The position numbers and the translations under genes are program-made. From an uncultured Collinsella sp. (GTDB lineage: Bacteria; Actinomycetota; Coriobacteriia; Coriobacteriales; Coriobacteriaceae): DNA of 64,000 nucleotides. The stretch is from assembly GCA_934667065.1 (NCBI GenBank), contig CAKULD010000010.1, positions 1 through 64,000 on the forward strand, in the 5' to 3' direction. The number at the start of each line of letters is the position of its first letter. Position 1 is the stretch's first letter. Shown here in pieces: positions 48,568-57,604 of this stretch. The notes under the pieces were generated by a model. That model was not told the origin of the DNA. It was given only the letters and a program-made list of their open reading frames with translations, and ran no database searches.

Positions 48568-49764
48568 TTAGGCGACGGCTTTGGCGTGACGGATGGCCGG
48601 GAACATTACCGTGATGGCGAGGATGACGCCTACGACGGCGATCGCGCCGCCTGCGTAGCCGATCCAGGCAATACCGGGGCCCGAAACCACGGCGCCGCCG
48701 ATCGCGGTGCCCGTGCCAATGCCGAGGTTAAACAAACCCGAGAAGATCGACATAGCAACGGCCGACGAATCCGCCGGCGTGTACTTGATGAGCTCGGCCT
48801 GGAACGCCACGTTAAAGGCCGTGGCGCAGCAGCCCCACAGCGCGCAGACGGCGAGGACCGCGGCGAGCGACGCTGCAGCCGGCCCCATGAGCAGCAGAGC
48901 CAGCGGCACGCCGGAGAGCGTGATCGCAAGAAACGGGAAGCGGTGCCCGTCGAACAGACGGCCGAACAGCCAGCTGCCCAGCAGGCCGGAGCAGCCGAAC
49001 GCCGTCAGCGTCATGGTGATGGCGCTCGCATCGACATGCGCGACCTGAGCCAGGAAAGGCTCAATATAGCTGTAGCCCGCGTAATAGCCGGTCGCCATGA
49101 ACACCGTGACCGCATAGAGCGCGATGAGGAACGGGTTCTTGAGCAGCTCGGGCAGTTGCTTGAGCGTAAAGCGCTCGCCAGCCGACATGGCCGGGAACAC
49201 GGCGGCCTGGTACACCACCGCAGCGGTGGAGAAGGCTCCGACCACGGCAAACGTCATGCGCCAGCCCACGGCCAGGCCGATGGCGCGGCCGAGCGGCAGG
49301 CCGAAGATCTGCGCGATAGATGAGCCCGTGGCGATCATGCTGATGGCAAGCGCGCCGTGGCGCGTATCAACCAAACGCGAGGCCATGATCGATGCGACTG
49401 ACCAGAACACGGCGTGCGCGCAAGCAACCACCAGGCGCGCGCAGACCAAGATGGGATAGGTCGGCGCCAAGGCGGACAGGAACTGGCCAAGCGAGAACAC
49501 GGCCAGCACGCCCAACAGCATCCGCTTAAACTCAAAGCGCGAGGCGAACACCATGAGCGGCAACGACAGCAGCATGACGCCCCAGGCATAAACCGAGATC
49601 ATGATGCCAGCTTGGGCCTCGGTGAGCGAGAACGACGCGGCGATGTCGGTCAGCAGGCCGATGGGCATGAACTCCGACGTGTTGAACACGAACGCGCAGC
49701 AGGTGAGCCCGATGAGCGGGAGCCACTGCTTGAGTGCGATGCCGTCTTGCCTTGCCTGACTCAT
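48568..49764 (-). CDS. MFS transporter, sugar efflux (SotB/AraJ-like)
   Basis: The 398-residue protein has about twelve membrane segments. The signature FVFNTSEFMPIGLLTDIAASF matches the SotB/AraJ family, followed by GIMISVYAWGVMLLSLPLMV, the MFS loop segment RFEFKRMLLG and ARLVVACAHAVFWSVASIMA. Members export arabinose or other sugars and sometimes drugs. The ATG at 49764 has GGAG 9 bases before it. It is followed by the large palindrome at 48486. Confidence 0.88.
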   Translation of the reverse strand: MSQARQDGIALKQWLPLIGLTCCAFVFNTSEFMPIGLLTDIAASFSLTEAQAGIMISVYAWGVMLLSLPLMVFASRFEFKRMLLGVLAVFSLGQFLSALAPTYPILVCARLVVACAHAVFWSVASIMASRLVDTRHGALAISMIATGSSIAQIFGLPLGRAIGLAVGWRMTFAVVGAFSTAAVVYQAAVFPAMSAGERFTLKQLPELLKNPFLIALYAVTVFMATGYYAGYSYIEPFLAQVAHVDASAITMTLTAFGCSGLLGSWLFGRLFDGHRFPFLAITLSGVPLALLLMGPAAASLAAVLAVCALWGCCATAFNVAFQAELIKYTPADSSAVAMSIFSGLFNLGIGTGTAIGGAVVSGPGIAWIGYAGGAIAVVGVILAITVMFPAIRHAKAVA

Positions 49765-49867
49765 ATATAACGTCTCCAATCATTTTGAGCGGAGGCGATT
49801 ATATAGCAACGGTCCCGCATCCGTCAGTAACGGACACGGGACCGAAAACAATTCGACACATGGAGGT

Positions 49868-50350
49868 CTACGCGGTCGGCAGCTCCCACCCGCGGCAGAC
49901 GTCGACCCAGCCCTGGGCGTCAGATGCCGCCTCGAGCTCGGACACCGAAAGCGCCACGCCGCTGTGGTCGTCGCCGCAGGCGGGATAGACGGTATCAAAA
50001 CGCTTGAGAGACTCGTCCAGATAAACCGCCACATCCTCGTTGATGCCGAAGGGGCAAACGCCGCCGGGCGCATGGCCCACGGCTTCTTCCACCGCGGCGC
50101 TGGGAATCATATGCGGCTTGCCGTGGAAGAACTTTTTGAACTTGGAGCTGTTGACGCGCGCATCCCCGGCGCACAGCACGAGCACCGCCGCGTCATCGAC
50201 ATCAAACGCCATCGTCTTCGCGATCTGCGCCGGCGCCGTCCCCAGCGCTGCTGCGGCATCCTCGACGGTCGCTGTCTCCTCCTGGGGCACGATCACACGA
50301 TCGCCAAAGCCTTTCGCCTTTAAATGTGCCATCGCCTTGTCGAACGCCAT
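49868..50350 (-). CDS. YbaK/EbsC family aminoacyl-tRNA deacylase
   Basis: The 160-residue protein belongs to the YbaK/ProX editing family. IAKTMAFDVDDAAVLVLCAGDARVNSSKFKKFF contains the conserved catalytic lysine region, and GHAPGGVCPFGI matches the GxxxGGxxP(F) motif. YbaK enzymes hydrolyse Cys-tRNA(Pro) mischarged by prolyl-tRNA synthetase, and related ones act on other mischarged tRNAs. The ATG at 50350 has GGAGGAG upstream. It lies just downstream of the FeoAB gene. Confidence 0.9.
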   Translation of the reverse strand: MAFDKAMAHLKAKGFGDRVIVPQEETATVEDAAAALGTAPAQIAKTMAFDVDDAAVLVLCAGDARVNSSKFKKFFHGKPHMIPSAAVEEAVGHAPGGVCPFGINEDVAVYLDESLKRFDTVYPACGDDHSGVALSVSELEAASDAQGWVDVCRGWELPTA

Positions 50351-50445
50351 AACAAAAAACTCCTCCGCCAAACGAACTGTTTGACAGAGGAGTATAACCC
50401 GCGGTCTCGCTCTAAACAGGAAGGCTTTACTCGCAAGCCGTTCGT

Positions 50446-52803
50446 TTACAAGCCGATCAGAACGCCAACACCGTGGACCAAGAACGCCACGATCCAAGCA
50501 ACCGCCACCTGAAACGCGAACACCGCCACGGCGTAGCGTCCGCCCAGCTCACTCTTGACGGCGCCGATGGCCGCCACGCACGGCGGATACAACAGCGTGA
50601 AGACCAGGAACACGTAGGCGGTAAACGGCGAGAACATGGTCGAGAGCGCCGCAGGCGAGGTTGCGCCTAAAAGCACCGTAAGCGTCGAGATAACACTCTC
50701 CTTGGCGATAAGCCCCGTGACGAGCGCCGTCGATGCGCGCCAATCGCCAAAGCCGAGCGGCGCCAGCACCGGCGCGATAATGCTGCCCAGACCGGCAAGC
50801 AAGCTCTGCGACTGGTCGGCAACCACGTTAAAGCGGATATCGAACGTCTGCAGGAACCAGATCACGACCGTGGCGGCAAAGATAATGGTGAAGGCCTTGG
50901 TAATGAAGTCCTTGGCCTTATCCCACGCGAGCATCACCGTCGTCTTGACGCTCGGCAGACGATAGTTGGGGAGCTCCATGATAAACGGCACCGGGTCGCC
51001 CTTGAACGCCGTGCGGTTGAGTACGAGCGCCGCGATGCAGCCGACCACAATGCCCAACACATAGAGCGAAACCATGGCGGGGACCGTCGCCTTTGGGAAG
51101 AACGCTCCGCACAGCAGGCCGTAAACCGGCAGTTTTGCCGAGCAGCTCATAAACGGTGTGAGCATGACCGTCATCTTGCGGTCGTGCTCGGACGGCAGCG
51201 TGCGCGTCGACATAATGGCCGGCACGGTGCAGCCAAAGCCGACGAGCATGGGGACAAAGCTGCGGCCCGAAAGGCCAAAGCGGCGCAGGACTTTATCCAT
51301 AACGAAGGCAACGCGCGCCATATAACCCGAATCTTCCAAAATGGAGAGGAACAAGAAGAGCACGACGATAATCGGCAGGAAGGTCAGCACGCTGCCCACG
51401 CCCGTGAGCACGCCGTCGACCGCCAGCGAGCGCACCACGTCGTTGGTGCCAAACGCCTCGAGGCCCGCATCGGCCGAGGCAATGACGACCGCGATGCCGT
51501 CCTCCATGAGGCCCTGCAGCGCAGCACCGATCACACCAAACGTCAGCCAAAAGACAAGGCCCATGATTACCAGAAACGCCGGAATGGCCGTGTAACGACC
51601 GGTCAGGATACGGTCGATTTTGACGGAGCGCACATGCTCGCGGCTCTCGTGTGGCTTGACCACGCAGCGCCCGCACACATCGCCGATAAAGCTAAAGCGC
51701 ATGTCGGCCAACGCGGACAGGCGGTCGGTGCCTGCCTCGCCCTCCATCTGAGTAATGATGTGCTCGATGGCGTCGAGCTCGTTACGATCCAGGTGAAGTG
51801 CTTCGGTTACCAGCTCATCGCCCTCAACCAACTTGGTCGCCGCGAAGCGCACCGGAATATGCGCCGTTGCAGCATGGTCCTCAATCAGGTTGGCAATACC
51901 GTGGATGCAGCGGTGCAGCGCGCCGCCGTCCGGGCCGTCGGGCGCGCAAAAGTCCAAGCGACCGGGGCGCTCGCGGAATCGTGCCACGTGCAGGGCATGC
52001 TCCACGAGCTCGCCGATACCCTCGTTGCGGGCGGCGCTAATGGGAACGACCGGCACGCCCAGCAGGCTCTCGAGCAGATTGACGTCCACGGCGCCGCCGT
52101 TGGCCGTTACCTCGTCCATCATGTTGAGCGCGATGACCATGGGGCGATCGAGCTCCATGAGCTGCAGCGTCAGATACAAATTGCGCTCGATGTTGGTGGC
52201 ATCGATGATGTCGATAATCGCATCGGGGTTCTCATCAAGGATGAATTGGCGGCTGACGATCTCTTCGCCCGTGTACGGCGACAGCGAATAGATGCCGGGA
52301 AGGTCGGTGACGCTCGCCTCCGGATGGTTGCGAATGGCGCCGTCCTTGCGGTCAACCGTTACGCCGGGAAAGTTGCCGACGTGCTGGTTGGAGCCCGTCA
52401 GCTGATTGAACAGCGTGGTCTTGCCGCAGTTTTGGTTGCCGGCGAGGGCGAAATGCAGCGGCGCGCCCTCGGGCACAGCCGTCTTGGCCGCGCGGGGCGA
52501 ATACGTGCCCTCGCCCAGTGCCGGGTGTTCCGTCGTGCCGATTGCGGCGTTAACGCGCGGGCCCGTATCGGTGTCGTGGACATCCACGAGCTCAATGCGG
52601 GCGGCATCGTCCTTGCGCAACGTCAACTCGTAGCCGCGCAGTCGAATCTCGAGCGGGTCGCCCATGGGAGCGTACTTCATCATGGTGACCTCGGTGCCCG
52701 GCGTTAGGCCCATGTCCAATATATGTTGTCGGAGTGCCTGGTCATCCGATGTCACCGATGCGACAACGGCGTCCTTTCCGATCTCGAGCGTATCGAGCCT
52801 CAC
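50446..52803 (-). CDS. feoB: FeoA-FeoB fusion ferrous iron transporter
   Basis: The 785-residue protein starts with a FeoA-like SH3 domain (residues 1-75, with ILDMGLTPGTEVTMMKYAPMG), then a short linker. The FeoB G-protein domain follows: G1 GNQNCGKTTLFNQLTG, G3 DLPGIYSLSPYTGEE, and G4 LNMMDEV in place of the classical NxxD. The C-terminal half has the gate motifs GFGCTVPAIMSTRTL and ELPNYRLPS typical of FeoB. It imports Fe(II), a need under gut-like anaerobic conditions. The start is GTG behind GGGGGAGG. No separate feoA or feoC is seen. Confidence 0.93.
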   Translation of the reverse strand: MRLDTLEIGKDAVVASVTSDDQALRQHILDMGLTPGTEVTMMKYAPMGDPLEIRLRGYELTLRKDDAARIELVDVHDTDTGPRVNAAIGTTEHPALGEGTYSPRAAKTAVPEGAPLHFALAGNQNCGKTTLFNQLTGSNQHVGNFPGVTVDRKDGAIRNHPEASVTDLPGIYSLSPYTGEEIVSRQFILDENPDAIIDIIDATNIERNLYLTLQLMELDRPMVIALNMMDEVTANGGAVDVNLLESLLGVPVVPISAARNEGIGELVEHALHVARFRERPGRLDFCAPDGPDGGALHRCIHGIANLIEDHAATAHIPVRFAATKLVEGDELVTEALHLDRNELDAIEHIITQMEGEAGTDRLSALADMRFSFIGDVCGRCVVKPHESREHVRSVKIDRILTGRYTAIPAFLVIMGLVFWLTFGVIGAALQGLMEDGIAVVIASADAGLEAFGTNDVVRSLAVDGVLTGVGSVLTFLPIIVVLFLFLSILEDSGYMARVAFVMDKVLRRFGLSGRSFVPMLVGFGCTVPAIMSTRTLPSEHDRKMTVMLTPFMSCSAKLPVYGLLCGAFFPKATVPAMVSLYVLGIVVGCIAALVLNRTAFKGDPVPFIMELPNYRLPSVKTTVMLAWDKAKDFITKAFTIIFAATVVIWFLQTFDIRFNVVADQSQSLLAGLGSIIAPVLAPLGFGDWRASTALVTGLIAKESVISTLTVLLGATSPAALSTMFSPFTAYVFLVFTLLYPPCVAAIGAVKSELGGRYAVAVFAFQVAVAWIVAFLVHGVGVLIGL

Positions 52804-52938
52804 GTCCGCGTTCCTCCCCCGGCGCCCACAAGGCGTTGCATTTAGTTTGCCATAGCTAACCGTTTGCCACGGCTAACCAATTGTAACCATGCATGATAGC
52901 GCGAACGCAAGGCGACGTTCAATTGCCAGATTGGTGCT

Positions 52939-53000
52939 AGGACTGTCCCCAACTGCCGGCACAAAAGGAACGTCCCCAAGTGCCAAGTGTCCCCTTGCAC
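52939..53000. repeat. GGACTGTCCCC-type intergenic repeat
   Basis: The 46 bases 52939-52984 match 7384-7429 at 43 positions and continue with AGTGTCCCCTTG. The copy lies in the gap 52804-53111, which otherwise holds only the palindrome at 53035. Confidence 0.8.
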
Positions 53001-53034
53001 CATCACGAGAGTGGATTTTCGGACGCTTGACTGA

Positions 53035-53100
53035 CGAGGGTGGAAAATCTCCCATTTTTGGCCGAAAAGCAGACCAAAAACGGGAGATTATCCACCCTCG
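53035..53100. repeat. Long imperfect palindrome after the esterase gene
   Basis: The arms 53035-53061 and 53074-53100 pair at 25 of 27 positions around a 12-base loop. It begins CGAGGGTGGA and ends TCCACCCTCG. It lies 11 bases past the esterase stop codon, and no clear T-run follows on the minus strand. Confidence 0.85.
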
Positions 53101-53111
53101 CACTGCGCGAC

Positions 53112-54014
53112 TTAGAAGCCGTGACGGCCTAGGAAACGGAAGGCTAGGCGGATCCAGGGACGGACGGAAACCTGCTTGTCCTCGTTGTCGACGGCGGTAT
53201 TGGCGTTGCCGAGCGAAAGGCCGTGGCCGCCCTGATCAAAGACGTGCATCTCGCAGGCGACGCCCTCCTCGGCCATGCGCTGCGCAAACGGGTAGACCTG
53301 CGCGATCGGCGCCGTCTTGTCATCGGACACACCCCACACAAAGGTCGGGGGCATCTGGCGCGAAACGTGCGTGGTGGGGCAAATGTCGGCCAGGTGCTCA
53401 TCGGTCGCCTCGCCGCCCGTCACCATCGACAGGTAGTCGTTGAGCAGATCGCGCCCCGTCTTGCCGCCGGTCTTGGGGACGCGCAGGTCAATACGCGGGT
53501 CGCGCGTCTGCATATCGCGCACATAGGCAAGGTCGAGCAAGGGGTAGCCCAGTACCACGGCGTCGGGGCGAATATCCTCCGGACGAGCCCCGGCAAGGCC
53601 TGCAAAAGGACCACTCTTCCACTGCGTTGCCAGCGAAGCGCAGATCATACCGCCCGCCGAAAAGCCCACGACGCACACGCGCTTGGGGTCGACATGCCAT
53701 TCGTCGGCGTTGGCACGCACCGTGGCGACCATCTTGGCGAGGTCTGCCTGAGGGTGCGGAAAGCTCACATCGCCCGTGGCGCTCGTCACATAATTGAGCA
53801 CAAAGGCCTGGTAGCCGTGGTCCAAAAACGCAAACGCCACCGGATCTTGCTCATGCGGGGCGATATGCGTAAACCCGCCTCCGCCGCAGACAATCACTGC
53901 CGGACGACGGCCATTGGGTTTATCGGGCAGCGGCTCGGCCCCCAAAAACGTAAATGTCGCCGGATATTCCTCGGTCGGTTCCTCGCCCCACAGTGCATGG
54001 TTCTCGACAATCAT
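53112..54014 (-). CDS. Alpha/beta hydrolase, esterase/acetyl xylan esterase-like
   Basis: The 300-residue protein has the oxyanion-forming CGGGGFTHIAPHEQDPVAFA and the nucleophile elbow GFSAGG in VCVVGFSAGGMICASLA. PPTFVWGVSDDKTAPI probably carries the catalytic aspartate, and FDQGGHGLSLGNA the histidine. No signal peptide is present, so it acts inside the cell. This group includes BD-FAE-type esterases acting on acetylated oligosaccharides. The ATG at 54014 is preceded by GGGAG. Confidence 0.85.
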   Translation of the reverse strand: MIVENHALWGEEPTEEYPATFTFLGAEPLPDKPNGRRPAVIVCGGGGFTHIAPHEQDPVAFAFLDHGYQAFVLNYVTSATGDVSFPHPQADLAKMVATVRANADEWHVDPKRVCVVGFSAGGMICASLATQWKSGPFAGLAGARPEDIRPDAVVLGYPLLDLAYVRDMQTRDPRIDLRVPKTGGKTGRDLLNDYLSMVTGGEATDEHLADICPTTHVSRQMPPTFVWGVSDDKTAPIAQVYPFAQRMAEEGVACEMHVFDQGGHGLSLGNANTAVDNEDKQVSVRPWIRLAFRFLGRHGF

Positions 54015-54183
54015 TGGTGCTCCCTTCGCGCAAAACATGCGCACTTTTTATCGCCCTCAAGCGTACCCCACTTGAGCCCGCGGCGCAGAAACACCCCCGC
54101 AATAAGTTGCCCTTCAACTGATATATCACAAAATCGCAGCTCAGAGCTATCGTTGAGCAGCGTAGAATAGAGGCGCTGACCGT

Positions 54184-54213
54184 GCCGGGAAACACGTACG
54201 AAACGTTTCCGGC
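54184..54213. promoter_or_regulatory. Inverted repeat upstream of crr
   Basis: GCCGGGAAAC (54184-54193) and GTTTCCGGC (54205-54213) pair with one bulged G. It lies about 50 bases before the crr start codon and may be an operator or a leader hairpin. Confidence 0.4.
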
Positions 54214-54259
54214 AAACTACACGCGCGCGATATGCGCACTTGATACGTTGGAGGCATCT

Positions 54260-54823
54260 ATGGGTCTGCTCGATTCGCTCAAGTCCACGTTCACCTCGAC
54301 GGGCGAGGCGTCCGTTCCGCCCGCAGCAAGCTTCGCCACCCGCGACGGCGTCATCTACGCTCCCGTCAACGGCGTGCTCGTCAATCTGGACGAGGTTCCC
54401 GACGAGACCATCGCCTCGGGCATGCTTGGCCAGGGCTACGGCATTGAGCCCATTACCGACACCATCTATGCGCCCGCCAACGGCCGCATCGGCGCCACCA
54501 CTGTCACCAACCACTCCATTGGCATGATCACCGAGGACGGCCTGCGCGTGTTCATCCACGTTGGCCTGGGCACCGTGCAAATGAACGGCAAGGGCTTTGC
54601 CCGCTTTGTCGAGATGGGTGACACGGTCAAGGCCGGCCAGCCGCTCATCAGCTTCGACCGCGATGCCATCAAGGCCGCCGGCCACGAGGACATCGTGACG
54701 GTCATCATCTCCGAGCTCGACCGCCTTAAGAGCATCGACCACGTCGGCGAGTCCGGCACGCTCATTGGCGGCAACCCGCTCGTCAAGCTCGGCGACCCGC
54801 TGCTGGTGGCTAAGACCAAGTAG
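54260..54823 (+). CDS. crr: PTS glucose-specific EIIA component (Crr type)
   Basis: The 187-residue protein contains IYAPVNGVLVNLDEVPDE and the phosphorylatable histidine region VFIHVGLGTVQMNGKGFARF, typical of EIIA-Glc. It takes phosphate from HPr and passes it to an EIIB and also signals catabolite status in other bacteria. The ATG at 54260 has TTGGAGGC upstream; an open frame before it is not supported. It is the only EIIA in the window and might serve the orphan EIIC at 15831. Confidence 0.92.
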   Translation: MGLLDSLKSTFTSTGEASVPPAASFATRDGVIYAPVNGVLVNLDEVPDETIASGMLGQGYGIEPITDTIYAPANGRIGATTVTNHSIGMITEDGLRVFIHVGLGTVQMNGKGFARFVEMGDTVKAGQPLISFDRDAIKAAGHEDIVTVIISELDRLKSIDHVGESGTLIGGNPLVKLGDPLLVAKTK

Positions 54824-54865
54824 CCAAGCCCAACCCGTGCAGCCAATCAGGCAGCTCATCCAAGC

Positions 54866-54901
54866 GTCCGCGACCATCTGGCCGTGGGCGCTTTTCGTTT
54901 G
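54866..54901 (+). terminator. Terminator-like hairpin after crr
   Basis: AAGCGTCCGCG and the GTGGGCGCTT side form an imperfect stem followed by TTCGTTT. The stem includes a G-T pair and small loops. Confidence 0.55.
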
Positions 54902-55004
54902 AAAACCGTCCAGCCGACGCGCTCTCTGCATAGCCCAAACGAGCCGAGCTGCTAGAATATCGAACTGTATGGATAACTGTCATTCAACCATCATGGGAGG
55001 ATAC

Positions 55005-56408
55005 GTGAACCGCACCAAAATCGCGCAGCTCTATGCCGATGCCGAGTCGCTCGGTGGCCAGACCGTCACCGTTGCCGGCTGGGTCAAGTCCGTCCGCGAC
55101 ATGAAGAACTTTGGCTTCGTTACACTCAACGACGGCAGCTGCTTCCGCGACCTGCAGGTCGTCATGAACCGCGAGGCACTCGACAACTACGACGAGATCG
55201 CCCATCAAAACGTCTCGGCCGCACTCATTTGCACCGGCACCGTCAAGCTGACCCCCGATGCGCCCCAGCCTTTCGAGCTTTCTGCCACCTCCATCGAGGT
55301 CGAGGGCGTCAGCGCCCCGGATTACCCGCTGCAGAAGAAGCGCGCAACCGTCGAGTTCCTGCGCACCCAGCAGCACCTGCGCCCGCGCACCAACCTGTTC
55401 CGCGCCGTGTTCCGCATCCGCTCTGTCGCGGCTGCCGCCATCCACCGCTTCTTCCAGGAGCAGGGCTTTGTCTACGTCAACACCCCCATCATCACCACGA
55501 GTGACTGCGAGGGCGCCGGCGAGATGTTCCGCGTGACCACGCTCGACCCCAAAAATCCGCCCCTCACCGAATCCGGCGAGGTCGACTGGAGCCAGGACTT
55601 CTTTGGCAAGCACGCGAGCCTTACCGTGTCCGGCCAGCTCAATGCCGAGAACTTTGCCATGGCCTTTGGCGACGTGTACACCTTTGGCCCCACCTTCCGC
55701 GCCGAGAACTCCAACACCACGCGCCATGCCGCCGAGTTTTGGATGATCGAGCCCGAGATGGCCTTCGCCGACCTCAACGACTACATGGATAACGCCGAGG
55801 CCATGCTCAAGTACGTGCTCAAGGACGTCATGGCCACCTGCCCCGACGAGCTCAACATGCTCAACAAGTTTGTGGACAAGGGTCTCATCGAGCGGCTGAA
55901 CCACGTGGCAAACTCCGACTTTGCCCGCGTCACCTACACCGAGGCCGTCGAGATCCTGGAGCAGGCCGTCGCCGCCGGTCACAAGTTCGATTACCCCGTG
56001 AGCTGGGGCATCGACCTGCAGACCGAGCACGAGCGCTTCCTGACCGAGGAGCACTTTAAGCGCCCGACCTTCGTGACCGACTACCCGGCCGAGATCAAGG
56101 CCTTCTACATGCGCATGAACGACGATGGCAAGACCGTCGCCGCTGCTGACTGCCTGGTGCCGGGCATTGGCGAGATCATCGGTGGCTCCCAGCGCGAGGA
56201 GCGCCTGGACCTGCTCGAGGGTCGTATTAAGGACCTGGGCATGGCCCCCGAGCAGTACAAGTACTATCTGGACCTGCGCCGCTATGGCTCCTGCAAGCAC
56301 GCCGGCTACGGCCTGGGCTTCGAGCGCCTGGTCATGTACCTGACGGGCGTGGGTAACATCCGCGACGTCCTGCCGCATCCCCGCACCGTGGGCAACGCCG
56401 ATTTCTAA
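55005..56408 (+). CDS. asnS: Asparaginyl-tRNA synthetase
   Basis: The 467-residue class IIb synthetase starts with an OB-fold anticodon-binding domain (QTVTVAGWVKSVRDMKNFGFV). It continues with motif 2 TFRAENSNTTRHAAEFWMIE and motif 3 GLGFERLVMYLTGVGNIRDV. The motif 2 loop fits asparagine rather than aspartate enzymes. The GTG at 55005, behind GGGAGG, starts the family's alignment; the frame extends 12 codons upstream. It has its own terminator at 56447. Confidence 0.95.
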   Translation: MNRTKIAQLYADAESLGGQTVTVAGWVKSVRDMKNFGFVTLNDGSCFRDLQVVMNREALDNYDEIAHQNVSAALICTGTVKLTPDAPQPFELSATSIEVEGVSAPDYPLQKKRATVEFLRTQQHLRPRTNLFRAVFRIRSVAAAAIHRFFQEQGFVYVNTPIITTSDCEGAGEMFRVTTLDPKNPPLTESGEVDWSQDFFGKHASLTVSGQLNAENFAMAFGDVYTFGPTFRAENSNTTRHAAEFWMIEPEMAFADLNDYMDNAEAMLKYVLKDVMATCPDELNMLNKFVDKGLIERLNHVANSDFARVTYTEAVEILEQAVAAGHKFDYPVSWGIDLQTEHERFLTEEHFKRPTFVTDYPAEIKAFYMRMNDDGKTVAAADCLVPGIGEIIGGSQREERLDLLEGRIKDLGMAPEQYKYYLDLRRYGSCKHAGYGLGFERLVMYLTGVGNIRDVLPHPRTVGNADF

Positions 56409-56446
56409 TCGCCGCACTTCCTCGTGTGCTGCACCGCACCGCGCCA

Positions 56447-56480
56447 GCGCCTCTCGGCAACAGCCGAGGGGCGCTTTTTT
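56447..56480 (+). terminator. Intrinsic terminator after asnS
   Basis: GCGCCTCTCGGC pairs with GCCGAGGGGCGC around AACA, followed by six Ts. Confidence 0.95.
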
Positions 56481-56656
56481 CAACAGCATCCGTCAAGCTT
56501 TTGGCAAGGTTTTGGTCAGTTGAGCAGGGCTGTTGAAAACTCGACCCACCGTTTGCCGGCAGCCATCGACCGCCCAAGGCGTCATGTGTCCTTGGCCAAG
56601 CTCCACCCCCTAGGCTCTGAGCCGTCATCACCTAAAACGGAAAGGACGTGGGCACT

Positions 56657-57445
56657 ATGACCGAAGCCGTTGTTGAAAACTACGAGACCACGACCAGAGG
56701 CGCCGCCTCGATGGCAGCCTATCGTGCCGTGCGCATCCTGCAGCTCTTAAGCGAAAACACCGGCGAAGACAAGGCATTGCTTTCCGACGAGCTGGTCGAG
56801 CGCCTCGCCCATCCCGATGACCCCACCCGCATGCCCATCTCGGCAGCGCGGCGTAGCATCTACACCTCGATATCCGCGCTTCGTCACGCCGGATACGAAA
56901 TCGACTACAAACGCGGCGTGGGCTACAAACTTCTTACCCGCCCGCTCACCGATGAAGAGATCATCCGGCTCCACGGTATGGTCATGCGCAACCGCTCCAC
57001 GCCTATCGCTATCCGCAAGAGCATGGCGCAGCACTTAGTTGCCATGGCGAGTGCCGACGTTCGCGGCTACCTCGATACACCCGAACCCGCTCCAAGCGTT
57101 GGCGGCAAGGCTGCCAAGGCAACACGCACGCCCGTCAAGCGCATCGACACGTGCGAGCTCGTCGAGCAGGCCATCGACCACGGAACCACGGTGAGCTTTG
57201 ACATCTCAAGCATCACGGCTCGTGGCGAAGCCGAAGCGGTGCGGATGACGCTCCGACCCTTTGCCATCAGGCAGCGCGATGGCATCTCGTATCTGCTGGG
57301 GACGGTCTACGACGCCCGAGGCGCCGACGATACCCTGCGCACCGTTGAGGTCAGCCGCATGAGAAACGTCAGCACGCGCCTGCTCGATGGCAAGAAGCTC
57401 TTTGCCGCACTGGATGAAGAAGACAGCCCCGCACCTGCCGCATAA
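56657..57445 (+). CDS. WYL-domain-like transcriptional regulator
   Basis: The 262-residue protein has an N-terminal winged-helix region (YRAVRILQLLSENTGEDKAL, then RRSIYTSISALRHAGYEIDYKRGVGYKLL). The C-terminal part is predicted to be beta-rich (TTVSFDISSITARGEAEAVRM, then LRPFAIRQRDGISYLLGTVYD) in the manner of WYL-type ligand-sensing regulators. The ATG at 56657 has AAAGGA about 10 bases before; a GTG at 56648 is too close to it. Its target is unknown, and the transporter operon downstream is a possibility. Confidence 0.75.
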   Translation: MTEAVVENYETTTRGAASMAAYRAVRILQLLSENTGEDKALLSDELVERLAHPDDPTRMPISAARRSIYTSISALRHAGYEIDYKRGVGYKLLTRPLTDEEIIRLHGMVMRNRSTPIAIRKSMAQHLVAMASADVRGYLDTPEPAPSVGGKAAKATRTPVKRIDTCELVEQAIDHGTTVSFDISSITARGEAEAVRMTLRPFAIRQRDGISYLLGTVYDARGADDTLRTVEVSRMRNVSTRLLDGKKLFAALDEEDSPAPAA

Positions 57446-57604
57446 ACCCGACCGCCGCCCATCGCTTCCCAGCGCCGCTCATCCGGTTCTGTATTAAAAA
57501 ACCCGCCCAGATGTTGTAAAAATGGACATCCGCGTTACTATAGTCCCACTTGCACTTTTTCCCAGTGCAGTGTTTCCAGCCATTTTTATACTGGGGGTAA
57601 TGAT

